DNA of 27,846 nt, from the NCBI GenBank assembly GCA_045632265.1, contig JAZQWG010000016.1, positions 1 to 27,846 on the forward strand. Reading direction: 5' to 3'. How positions within the stretch are numbered: position 1 is the stretch's first letter; the number at the start of each line of letters is the position of its first letter. Origin of the DNA: Scatosoma sp045632265. GTDB taxonomy: Bacteria; Bacillota; Clostridia; Christensenellales; Borkfalkiaceae. Position numbers and translations under genes: made by a program. Under the pieces are notes generated by a model, which was given only the letters and a program-made list of their open reading frames with translations, did not search any database and was not told where the DNA came from. This document shows positions 15,821-22,888 of the stretch, one piece after another.

Positions 15821-17437
15821 ATGGCAGAAAATAAGACGAAACAAAAGAAAACTCGGCCAAGTTTTTACAGCAATATTTTGCAGCTTATCTTGGTGGGTAT
15901 CGTGACGGGCGTGTTCGCAGGGACGATTGCGACGGCGTTTGCGTTGCTTGCGGAAAAGGGGGAAGAAATTTCCCACGGCGCATACGCGTTTATCCGCAAC
16001 AATCCCGCTTGGATACCCCTTTGGCTGTTCACGCTGGCGGCGGGCGCATTTTTGATAGGCGTGTTGGTGCAAATATCCAAGCTTATCCGTGGTTGCGGCA
16101 TTCCGCAATCGGAAGGTGCGGCGCGCGGGGTGTTGCGCTTTAAGTGGTATCGAGAACTGACGGCGAACTTCGCCGCTTGTATCGTGGCGATTTTTATGGG
16201 GTTGTCTATCGGCTCGGAAGGGCCAAGCGCTTTCCTTGGCTCGTGCGCTGGCGATGGCGTAGCAACAATGCTCAAACGCAACGAAATGATTAAAAGATAC
16301 CAAATCACGGGCGGCGCTTGTACGGGGCTTGCGGTGGTTAGCAACGCGCCTTTGACGGGCATTATCTTTGCCGTTGAAGAAGCGCATAAACGTTTCACGC
16401 CCGAAGTGTTCATTTGCTCGTTCACGTCGGTTGTGTTCGGTATGCTCGTTCGCTTTGCCGTGTATTCCTTGCTCGGCATGGAAATTAGAAATGCGTTCAG
16501 CTCGTACGTCTTCCACGAAATTCCGCTTTCCACCTACGGCGTAGTTATCGCAGCGGGCTTAATTTGCGGGGTGCTTGGCGTGCTGTTCCATAAATGGGTG
16601 TTCGGCATGCACGCACTCTTCCAAAAAATCCGTATCAAACACCAAAAATACGTGCACTTTGTTCAAATCTTTATCGCCGTAATGCTTGGCGGGGTAGTGT
16701 GCTTGCTTGCCCCTGGCGTTATGGGTGGCGGGCATTCGTTTATTGAAGATTTGGGCACGTTTGGCGGTACTGGAACGTCCAGTTTGGAAAGTACGTTCGG
16801 TTTGTCCTTGACGTGGGCATTGCTCATCGTGCTGTTGCTTCGTTTCGTGATTACGGGCGTAAACGTAGCTTCGGGCTTGCCTTGCGGCATATTAATCCCT
16901 ATCGTCGCCATGGGCGCATGCGTAGGAGGCGGATTGAACCAGCTTTGGTTGTCGCTTGGCATGAATCCGCAGTATTGCGATTTGATGATTATGATTTGCA
17001 TAGCGGCGCTCTTTACGTCCGTCGTGCGTGCACCGCTTACCGCTATCGTTATGATTTGCGAGTTCACGGGTAGTTTCGCACCTTTGCTTCCCGCAATCAT
17101 CGGCGTGGCGATAGGGTATATCGTAGGGGAAGTATTCCGTACGGACGGCATTTACGACGATTTGTTAGAAGCGTTTGAAAGAGAAAACGGCTTGCATATC
17201 CGTTCGGTACGCGAAGTGTTTACCATTACGCTTGCCAAAGGCGCGCTTGCGGAAACGAGAGAAGTACGCGACGTGTTGTGGCCTGCGGGCGCAAGAGTGA
17301 CGGAAATCCACCGTGGGGAAGACGTGATTATGCCTGACGGGGATACCGAATTGCAAGCAGGCGACACGCTTACGATCGTGTGCCGTACCGATGCTCCTGA
17401 AAAGGTGAAGGAAGACTTGTTGCATATCCTTGAATAA
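15821..17437 (+). CDS. CLC-family chloride channel/antiporter with C-terminal TrkA_C-like domain
   Basis: A 538-residue protein. The CLC signature loops are present: GCGIPQSEG at about 91-99, GSEGP at 131-135 with the gating glutamate (Glu133), SNAPLTGIIFAVEE with the internal proton-pathway glutamate kept (186-187), GLPCGILIP, and GIYDDLL near the place of the central tyrosine. The proton glutamate argues for a chloride/proton antiporter rather than a plain channel. The first loop has Cys where E. coli CLC has the anion-binding Ser107 (GSGIP). The last 80 or so residues (VREVFTITLAKGALAETREV, then DGDTELQAGDTLTIVC) look like a TrkA_C (RCK_C) ligand-binding domain. It is third in the ABC operon. 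Two adjacent ATGs occur (15818, 15821); the second has the better spacing from GAGAG. Confidence 0.9.
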   Translation: MAENKTKQKKTRPSFYSNILQLILVGIVTGVFAGTIATAFALLAEKGEEISHGAYAFIRNNPAWIPLWLFTLAAGAFLIGVLVQISKLIRGCGIPQSEGAARGVLRFKWYRELTANFAACIVAIFMGLSIGSEGPSAFLGSCAGDGVATMLKRNEMIKRYQITGGACTGLAVVSNAPLTGIIFAVEEAHKRFTPEVFICSFTSVVFGMLVRFAVYSLLGMEIRNAFSSYVFHEIPLSTYGVVIAAGLICGVLGVLFHKWVFGMHALFQKIRIKHQKYVHFVQIFIAVMLGGVVCLLAPGVMGGGHSFIEDLGTFGGTGTSSLESTFGLSLTWALLIVLLLRFVITGVNVASGLPCGILIPIVAMGACVGGGLNQLWLSLGMNPQYCDLMIMICIAALFTSVVRAPLTAIVMICEFTGSFAPLLPAIIGVAIGYIVGEVFRTDGIYDDLLEAFERENGLHIRSVREVFTITLAKGALAETREVRDVLWPAGARVTEIHRGEDVIMPDGDTELQAGDTLTIVCRTDAPEKVKEDLLHILE

Positions 17438-17473
17438 TCGTGAAATAACAGTTAAATAACAGTCGAATAACCG
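17431..17473 (+). repeat. Four imperfect 11-base tandem repeats after the CLC gene
   Basis: Units TGAATAATCG, TGAAATAACAG, TTAAATAACAG and TCGAATAACCG run head to tail, the first overlapping the CLC stop codon. No intrinsic terminator is visible between the CLC gene and yqfC. Purpose unknown; they may be simple slippage products. Confidence 0.6.
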
Positions 17474-17490
17474 CCGTAAAGGGCGCAAAA

Positions 17491-17519
17491 GCATATCTCA
17501 TTTTTCGCCGTCATATACT
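17491..17519 (+). promoter_or_regulatory. Probable sigma-E promoter of yqfC-yqfD
   Basis: GCATATCT (17491-17498), 13-base spacer, CATATACT (17512-17519). It is close to the sigma-E consensus. yqfC and yqfD belong to the sigma-E regulon in B. subtilis, and the same TATCT-N13-CATA core precedes the SipL-like gene. The -10 also matches the sigma-K form CATANNNTA, but no AC lies at the sigma-K -35 position. Confidence 0.7.
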
Positions 17520-17548
17520 AAACAAAGACGGAAAAAGGGAAGTAGGGT

Positions 17549-17815
17549 ATGCGGTTATACGACGAAATTTTCAAAAATACGGACGCTTTGGCAAAGTACA
17601 GCGTTGTCGTGGGCGGCGGCGGGTACTTTGAAGGCGTGAAGACGGTGGGGGATTTTTCCCCGCAAAAAATCATCGTATATTTCCCCCGCTACGGTTTGGA
17701 AATCGAAGGGGAAAGCCTTGTCATCAGCAAGTACTGCGAAGGGGATTTACAGCTTTCGGGGAAGATTTTTTCCGTCAAGCTGTTGGATAACCACGGCGTA
17801 GTAGGTGTAAAATGA
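17549..17815 (+). CDS. yqfC: YabP/YqfC family sporulation protein
   Basis: An 88-residue protein of the YabP/YqfC family. The core IIVYFPRYGLEIEGESLVISKYCEGDLQLSGKIFSVKLL follows the family pattern of short beta strands ending in a G.I..V.(F/L) motif. YqfC is made in the mother cell during sporulation; its molecular function is not known. Order and overlap support the name: yqfD follows with a 4-base ATGA overlap and phoH follows that, as in many Bacilli and Clostridia. The ribosome binding site is AAGGGA about 10 bases before ATG. A sigma-E-like promoter precedes it. Confidence 0.85.
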   Translation: MRLYDEIFKNTDALAKYSVVVGGGGYFEGVKTVGDFSPQKIIVYFPRYGLEIEGESLVISKYCEGDLQLSGKIFSVKLLDNHGVVGVK

Positions 17816-18717
17816 AGGGCGGGCTGTTTACAACGTACGCGCGTATGGAAATTCGTGGACTTCTTCCCGAGCGGGCGCTTATGCGTTTGCGCAAGGCGAA
17901 TATTCCCCTTTACGACGTGCGAAAAAAACAAAAAGATTTGCTCACCTTTTGCGTAAAGGACAAGGACAAAAACAAGGTTTTTGCCGCTTATCAAAGCATG
18001 GAAAACATCACTCATTACGCCGTGCGTTCGCTTGGAAAAAAGGGCGTGGGCAAAGGCGTGGACTGGGCGAAAAGACGGCTTGGGTTTATCTTGGGCGGGT
18101 GCTTGTCTTGTATCGCCACCCTTTTTATGGACGGTGTGGTGCTGGGCGTGGATTTCACGGCTTCCAACGTTTATCAACGGGAAGCGCTTGCTATTTTAGA
18201 AGAACATGGCGTAAAGACGTTTGCCTGCTATAAGCGGGGCAAGGAAGATTTGATTTGCGCACACCTTCTAAAACTCGACGGCGTAGAGTTTTGCTCGATT
18301 AAAAAATCGGGTTTGCGTTTGCAGGTGGAAATGCGTGTGGGAAACGAGGTTGCAACTACCTATCAAACGGGGGATATGCAAGCCAAACACACGGGCACGC
18401 TTCTTTCGTTGACGGCGCTCAAAGGCGAAAGAAAAAAGTCGGTGGGCGATAGGGTGAACGTAGGCGAAACGCTCGTTGGCGAGTGGATAGAAAGCGAAAC
18501 GGGTGGAAGAAAAACGCAGGTGATTGCGCGCGCGTCCATTGCTTGCGAGTACGAGTGCGTAGTGGAAGTCGACGACGAAAGGACGGCGTTTGCTCTTGCC
18601 TATTTTGAAGCGGGGATAGAAAGCGAAGATAGGCTGATAGAAAAGCAAATTGCGGCGACGGAAAAGGGATTTCAAGTGAAATTATCCTATATCGCCGTGG
18701 AAAGTTTTAATTTATAA
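17812..18717 (+). CDS. yqfD: YqfD family sporulation protein
   Basis: A 301-residue protein, shorter than Bacillus YqfD (about 400). The N-terminal part (ARMEIRGLLPERALMRLRKANIPLYDVRKKQKDLLTFCV) matches the start of the family. One membrane segment is visible at about residues 89-112 (LGFILGGCLSCIATLFMDGVVLG), followed by a part with LAILEEHGVKTFACYKRGKEDL and SIKKSGLRLQVEMRV, probably on the outer side of the membrane. The usual tryptophan-rich motif near the membrane segment is not obvious, so this is a divergent member. It overlaps yqfC by 4 bases and is probably translated with it. Its function in sporulation is unknown. Confidence 0.82.
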   Translation: MKGGLFTTYARMEIRGLLPERALMRLRKANIPLYDVRKKQKDLLTFCVKDKDKNKVFAAYQSMENITHYAVRSLGKKGVGKGVDWAKRRLGFILGGCLSCIATLFMDGVVLGVDFTASNVYQREALAILEEHGVKTFACYKRGKEDLICAHLLKLDGVEFCSIKKSGLRLQVEMRVGNEVATTYQTGDMQAKHTGTLLSLTALKGERKKSVGDRVNVGETLVGEWIESETGGRKTQVIARASIACEYECVVEVDDERTAFALAYFEAGIESEDRLIEKQIAATEKGFQVKLSYIAVESFNL

Positions 18718-18726
18718 CGTAGCAAA

Positions 18727-18740
18727 CCGCCGCAAGGCGG
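18727..18740 (+). other. GNRA-loop hairpin ahead of phoH
   Basis: CCGCC (18727-18731) and GGCGG (18736-18740) enclose the tetraloop GCAA, a GNRA loop. The hairpin ends directly before AAAAGGGGGA, the ribosome binding site of phoH. Without a T tail it is not a terminator; it may isolate the phoH site or mark a processing point. Confidence 0.5.
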
Positions 18741-18755
18741 AAAAGGGGGATAACC

Positions 18756-19775
18756 TTGAAAAAGACACGCATTAGCGAAAAAGTGGATATGGGTTCGTTG
18801 GACAAGCTCGCCTTGGTGCTTGGCGCGTTTGACGAAAACTTAAATTTCCTTGCCCGTGAAACGGGTGTTATGGCGTACGTGGACGGCGTTAAAATTCGTG
18901 TGGAAGGGGGCGTTGAAGAAGTGGCTTTGGCGGTCAAAGTGCTTCGTGCGCTTTCCAACCTTGCTGCGCAAGGGGAAACGATTGACGAAGGGCGTACGGC
19001 GTATTGTATCGAGCTTGCCAAAGACGGGCGCACGGAAGAATTGTCCACCCTTTCGGCGGGCGCAGTTGCCGTGACGGCAAGGGGGAAACAAATCAAGTGC
19101 AAGACGGTGGGGCAAAAGGCGTACGTGGACGCTATCCGTAAAAACACGGTGGTGTTTGGCGTTGGCCCTGCGGGCACGGGGAAGACGTATCTTGCCGTAT
19201 GTATGGCGGTGACGGCGTTTAAGGCAAAGCAAGTGGAGAAAATTATTCTCACCCGTCCTGCCGTAGAAGCGGGGGAAAAGCTTGGGTTCTTGCCCGGGGA
19301 TTTGCAAACGAAGGTCGATCCTTACTTGCGCCCCCTTTACGATGCCTTGCAAGAAATGCTTGGTTTGGAAACGTATGCCAAACTTATGGAGCGTGGAGCG
19401 ATTGAAGTTGCGCCCCTTGCGTACATGCGTGGTAGAACGTTGTCCAACGCATTTATCATTTTGGACGAAGCGCAAAACACGACGAAGGAGCAAATGAAAA
19501 TGTTCCTTACTCGTATGGGCGAAGGTAGCAAAACGGTGGTGACGGGGGACGTCACGCAAATCGATTTGGACGGTAAAGCAAGCGGACTTGTCCACGCTAC
19601 GCAAATTTTGGACGGAGTGGAAGGGATAGCCGTTTGTAAATTGACGTCTAAAGACGTCGTTCGACACCCGCTCGTCATGCGCATTATCCGTGCGTACGAA
19701 AAGGCGGAAGATAGCCAAGATAAACCCAAGCGCAAAAAAATCAACGTGGAAGAGAAAGACGTAGAAGGAGTATAA
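18756..19775 (+). CDS. phoH: PhoH family ATPase
   Basis: A 339-residue protein. The PhoH core starts near residue 115: KNTVVFGVGPAGTGKTYLAVCMAV holds Walker A (GPAGTGKT), followed by ILTRPAVEAGEKLGFLPGDLQTKVDPYLRPLYDAL, the family hallmark, and Walker B FIILDEAQNTT, then VVTGDVTQIDL. The N-terminal region is a KH-like RNA-binding domain as in Bacillus PhoH. PhoH ATPases resemble the helicase part of RecD and are thought to act in RNA metabolism, often beside ybeY, as here. The start is TTG with GGGGGA six bases upstream; no ATG lies at the family start. Six bases separate it from the HD-domain gene. Confidence 0.92.
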   Translation: MKKTRISEKVDMGSLDKLALVLGAFDENLNFLARETGVMAYVDGVKIRVEGGVEEVALAVKVLRALSNLAAQGETIDEGRTAYCIELAKDGRTEELSTLSAGAVAVTARGKQIKCKTVGQKAYVDAIRKNTVVFGVGPAGTGKTYLAVCMAVTAFKAKQVEKIILTRPAVEAGEKLGFLPGDLQTKVDPYLRPLYDALQEMLGLETYAKLMERGAIEVAPLAYMRGRTLSNAFIILDEAQNTTKEQMKMFLTRMGEGSKTVVTGDVTQIDLDGKASGLVHATQILDGVEGIAVCKLTSKDVVRHPLVMRIIRAYEKAEDSQDKPKRKKINVEEKDVEGV

Positions 19776-19781
19776 CCAAAG

Positions 19782-21299
19782 ATGGAAAAAAAGGAATTTG
19801 TCAACGAGTGGACGAAATCACATACGCTTAAAAGCGTAATGTGGTATTTAATGCACTACGTAATTTACATCGTGTTGGCGGCGTTGTTGCTCATCGGCGA
19901 TAAACTGCCCAACTTGAAGGAAAATTTGGCAAACGAAGGGGGGAATTATTTGTACACGATTTTCAGTACGCTGTTGCTGTTTATCATCATGTACTTGTAT
20001 TTCTTCTTTGAAAATAGGGAAATGCTTTTGAACGGCAAGAAAATCGCCCTTTTGTTTACGGTACTTGATATATATCTCGTGGCGGAATGCTTAATCGGTT
20101 ACCAAATCGATATTTACGCTCGCCCCGTTGCGTTTGTGGCGTTGATTTTCTTCGTGTTGCTTGGTAGAAAGGAAGCAATTTTTATGAACGTTATGGCGGC
20201 GTTGTTCGTGTTCGTTATCGATGCGTTCGCTATGCCTAATGCAGTTGTGCCTATCAAGGAATGCTGCTCGTCCCTTCTTATCTCGTTCACGGCGGGCATG
20301 TTCGCAATCTTCTTTGCAAACAAGGCACGCACCCGCTTGCACGTCGTTGTTATCGGGCTTTTCATCGTGCTTCCTATCGCCTTGATTATCGTGCTTTTGG
20401 AGCTTCCCACCTTGCTCGAACGTCAAGTGCTTGGCGGACCTGCGCCTTTTGACGGCTTGCTTATGGAACTTGGCTTTGGGCTTTTCGGCGGCGTTATGTC
20501 GGCGGTTATCTTCCTTGCTTTGTTGCCTATTTTCGAGTGGATGTTCAACTGCCTTACGGCTTTCCGTTTGCGTGAACTCGTCAGCTCGGATGCACGCATT
20601 TTGAAGAAATTGAAAGCGGAAGCGCCCGGCACGTACAACCATTCCATGATGGTAGCGCAGCTTGCGGAAGCGAGTGCGGCAGCTATCGGCGAAAACGTCG
20701 ATTTTGCCCGTGCAGCGGCGCTTTACCACGACGTTGGTAAGTTGCATTATCCCGAACATTTCACCGAAAACCAAGGGGAATACAACTTGCACGACGAACT
20801 CACGCCCGAACTTTCCGCAGACATTATCCGTTCGCACGCACGTGACGGGTACACGCTTATCCGCAACCACCACTTGCCTCAATTTTTGGCGGACGTTGCG
20901 CTTGAACACCACGGCACGATGCCTATTCGTTATTTCTACGCAAAGGCGTTGAAGATGTCGGATGGGGAATTGAATATTGAAGATTTCTCGTACGCCGGAC
21001 CTAAACCCCAAACGAAAATTGCCGCAATCATCATGATTTGCGATGCTTCGGAAGCGGCTGTTCGCGCGGTGAACGCACGTAGCCCCGAAGAAACGGAAAA
21101 GGCTGTTCGCGCGGTAATTGAAGAACGTATGGACTTGGAACAATTTGCCGAATGCGATATTACGATGGCGGATTTGACGAAAATTCGTCTTGCCCTTGTA
21201 AACTGTTTGTCGGGCGTATATCACCACCGTATCAAATATCCCAACATTAAGTATCACCGCACGGCAAGCGGCGGCACGAAAGGGGAAAACGATGAATAA
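19782..21299 (+). CDS. PgpH-like HD-domain phosphodiesterase without the large ectodomain
   Basis: A 505-residue membrane protein with one N-terminal helix (about 21-38), a short outer loop, about seven further helices (57-76 up to 226-250) and a C-terminal HD domain. The HD domain keeps the expected metal ligands: His287, His316-Asp317 (YHDVGK), His352, His376-His377 (EHHGT) and a later Asp in MICDASEA. It resembles Listeria PgpH and Bacillus YqfF, which hydrolyse c-di-AMP; the PgpH-type phrases YNHSMMVAQLAEA, HDELTPE and DIIRSHARDGYTLI are present. PgpH proteins are near 700 residues because a large 7TMR-HDED domain sits between the first and second helices. Here that space is only about 18 residues, so the sensor part appears to be lost. 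c-di-AMP hydrolysis is inference from homology. The site GAAGGAG is about 11 bases before ATG. Confidence 0.88.
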   Translation: MEKKEFVNEWTKSHTLKSVMWYLMHYVIYIVLAALLLIGDKLPNLKENLANEGGNYLYTIFSTLLLFIIMYLYFFFENREMLLNGKKIALLFTVLDIYLVAECLIGYQIDIYARPVAFVALIFFVLLGRKEAIFMNVMAALFVFVIDAFAMPNAVVPIKECCSSLLISFTAGMFAIFFANKARTRLHVVVIGLFIVLPIALIIVLLELPTLLERQVLGGPAPFDGLLMELGFGLFGGVMSAVIFLALLPIFEWMFNCLTAFRLRELVSSDARILKKLKAEAPGTYNHSMMVAQLAEASAAAIGENVDFARAAALYHDVGKLHYPEHFTENQGEYNLHDELTPELSADIIRSHARDGYTLIRNHHLPQFLADVALEHHGTMPIRYFYAKALKMSDGELNIEDFSYAGPKPQTKIAAIIMICDASEAAVRAVNARSPEETEKAVRAVIEERMDLEQFAECDITMADLTKIRLALVNCLSGVYHHRIKYPNIKYHRTASGGTKGENDE

Positions 21300-21774
21300 G
21301 TTTTTTGTGTACACGGACGAAGACGAACTTTCGCAGTTGCAAATAGACGCTCTTTGCAAGGCGATTAGCGAAACGGTGGAAACGGATGTGCCGTTGGCAA
21401 TCGAATATCTTTCCGTTTCGGAAGAAGAAATTCAAACGCTCAACCGTGAAACGAGAGGAATTGATAGGGTGACGGACGTATTGAGCTTCCCCACCCTTGA
21501 CGGCATAAAAGGCAAAGCGATTAGCGGAAAAGATTTTCCTTACGATATCGACGAAGAAGGTAGGCTTTTGATAGGCTCTATCGTCATTTGTAAAAAGCGT
21601 GCCAAAGAGCAAGCGGAAGAATACGGACATTCGTACGAAAGGGAATTGCATTACTTGTTCGTGCATGGCGTTATGCACTGTTTGGGCTACGACCATATCA
21701 CGGACGAAGAACGCGCTGAAATGCGTGAAAGAGAAGAAAACGTACTTAATAAGCTCGGCATTACGAGAGTGTGA
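21292..21774 (+). CDS. ybeY: Endoribonuclease YbeY (rRNA maturation factor)
   Basis: A 160-residue zinc-dependent endoribonuclease involved in 16S rRNA 3'-end maturation and ribosome quality control. The zinc motif H-x3-H-x5-H is intact in FVHGVMHCLGYDH, and the substrate-side motif TDVLSFP is present, as is the LLIGSIVIC strand. Length is normal. It overlaps the end of the HD-domain gene by 8 bases, with AAAGGGGAAAA as its ribosome binding site, and ends 27 bases before the chosen era start, so expression is coupled on both sides. The dgkA and cdd genes that lie between ybeY and era in many Firmicutes are missing here. Confidence 0.95.
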   Translation: MNKFFVYTDEDELSQLQIDALCKAISETVETDVPLAIEYLSVSEEEIQTLNRETRGIDRVTDVLSFPTLDGIKGKAISGKDFPYDIDEEGRLLIGSIVICKKRAKEQAEEYGHSYERELHYLFVHGVMHCLGYDHITDEERAEMREREENVLNKLGITRV

Positions 21775-21800
21775 TAGAAAAAGGAGTAAAAGAAACAGAA

Positions 21801-22691
21801 ATGAGAAGCGGATATATTGCCGTAATCGGCAGAGCAAACGCAGGTAAAAGCACGTTAATCAACGTTATGGTTGGGGAAAAGGTGTCTATCGTATCCCCCA
21901 AACCCCAAACCACGCGTGATAGAATTTTGGGGGTGTTGACGGAAGACGATTATCAAATCGTGTTCGTGGATACGCCCGGGATTTATAAGGCGAGAAACGC
22001 GCTTACCGACATGATGATGCGTACGACGGAAACGAGCGCAAAATCGGTGGATTATATTCTCTACGTGGTGGACGGTCACGACGGGATTAGCGAAGAAGAT
22101 TTCGAGCTTATGAAGAAATACAAAGCGCTTGGTATCCCGATGGCGATTGCCTACACGAAAATCGACATTATGCCCAAAGAGAATATTCCCCTTGACATGG
22201 CGAAGTTTTCAGATGCAGGGCTTGATCTTGACGTGTTCCCCGTATCGGCAAGAAAGGGCAAAAACGTACGCGAATTGAAAGAATTTCTCGTTTCCAAAAT
22301 GCCCGAAGGCGACAAGGTGTTTGAAGAAGACATCGTTTCGGACAAGAGCGAACGCTTTATGATTTCGGAGATAATGCGTGAAAAAATCTTGCTGAAATTC
22401 GATAAAGAAATTCCCCACGGAATCGCTATCGTCATCAACACTTTTAAGCGCAACGACAACGGCGTGTACGAAGTCAATCTCGACATCGTTTGCGAAAGGG
22501 CAAACCACAAAGCTATCCTTATCGGTAAGCAAGGGAAAGCGATTAAAGAAGTTTCTTCCTTTGCTCGTCAAGATATGGAAAAATTCTTGGGCGCAAAAGT
22601 GTTCTTGACTACCTACGTAAAGGTGAAAGAAGACTGGCGCGAACGCCCTAACCTTATCCGTGAATACGGATATGAAGATTTGAAGCTTTAA
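21801..22691 (+). CDS. era: GTPase Era
   Basis: Era is an essential GTPase that binds the 3' end of 16S rRNA during 30S assembly. G1 GRANAGKS, G2 region PQTTRDRILGVL, G3 DTPG and the C-terminal KH domain (VYEVNLDIVCERANHKAILIGKQGKAIKEVSSFARQDMEKFLG) are all seen; length is 296. The G4 motif is TKID where Era normally has NKID; Thr at the first position occurs in other TRAFAC GTPases, so guanine binding may be kept. The ATG at 21801 gives the family N-terminus (MRSGYIAVIGRANAGKST), but its AAGGAG lies 14 bases upstream, which is long. A GTG at 21771 overlaps the ybeY stop by 4 bases and would add 10 residues, so it remains possible. yqzL and recO follow. Confidence 0.95.
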   Translation: MRSGYIAVIGRANAGKSTLINVMVGEKVSIVSPKPQTTRDRILGVLTEDDYQIVFVDTPGIYKARNALTDMMMRTTETSAKSVDYILYVVDGHDGISEEDFELMKKYKALGIPMAIAYTKIDIMPKENIPLDMAKFSDAGLDLDVFPVSARKGKNVRELKEFLVSKMPEGDKVFEEDIVSDKSERFMISEIMREKILLKFDKEIPHGIAIVINTFKRNDNGVYEVNLDIVCERANHKAILIGKQGKAIKEVSSFARQDMEKFLGAKVFLTTYVKVKEDWRERPNLIREYGYEDLKL

Positions 22692-22718
22692 GCAAAACGA
22701 ACTATCTTTCATAAAATT

Positions 22719-22751
22719 CCCCCCATTCCACAAACTATCAAAAAAGGGGGG
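22719..22751 (+). promoter_or_regulatory. Possible ribosome-site-sequestering hairpin before yqzL
   Basis: Six C (22719-22724) can pair with six G (22746-22751), which form the ribosome binding site of yqzL. The loop of 21 bases is AT-rich. The motif AACTATC occurs on both sides of the C run. Confidence 0.4.
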
Positions 22752-22756
22752 ATTGT

Positions 22757-22870
22757 ATGCGGGATAAGTATGAAGAAAGCGAAGCGGCAAAAATGGCTTG
22801 GCGGCTGTTTGAAGAAACGGGCAGCGTCAGCTATTATATGCTCTATCACGAACTTATTAGGAAAAGATAA
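22757..22870 (+). CDS. yqzL: YqzL-like small protein
   Basis: A 37-residue open frame between era and recO, the exact place of yqzL in Bacillus. The sequence AWRLFEETGSVSYYMLYHELIR matches the short YqzL pattern (W..F..TG....Y(L/M)L..E). The function of the family is unknown. A strong ribosome binding site (GGGGGGA) lies 5 bases before ATG, and it ends 18 bases before recO. The name rests on position plus the short motif. It is below the length limit of many gene finders. Confidence 0.8.
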   Translation: MRDKYEESEAAKMAWRLFEETGSVSYYMLYHELIRKR

Positions 22871-22888
22871 ACGAAAGGGAAGACGGGT

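Noticed and set aside
15347..16516. A 389-codon minus-strand open frame
   Set aside because: It is antisense to the ABC and CLC genes, spans their junction and has a shadow-frame composition.
20091..21359. A 422-codon minus-strand open frame
   Set aside because: It is antisense to the HD-domain and ybeY genes; its residues (Arg, His and Asn-rich) are those expected from the complement of the real frame.
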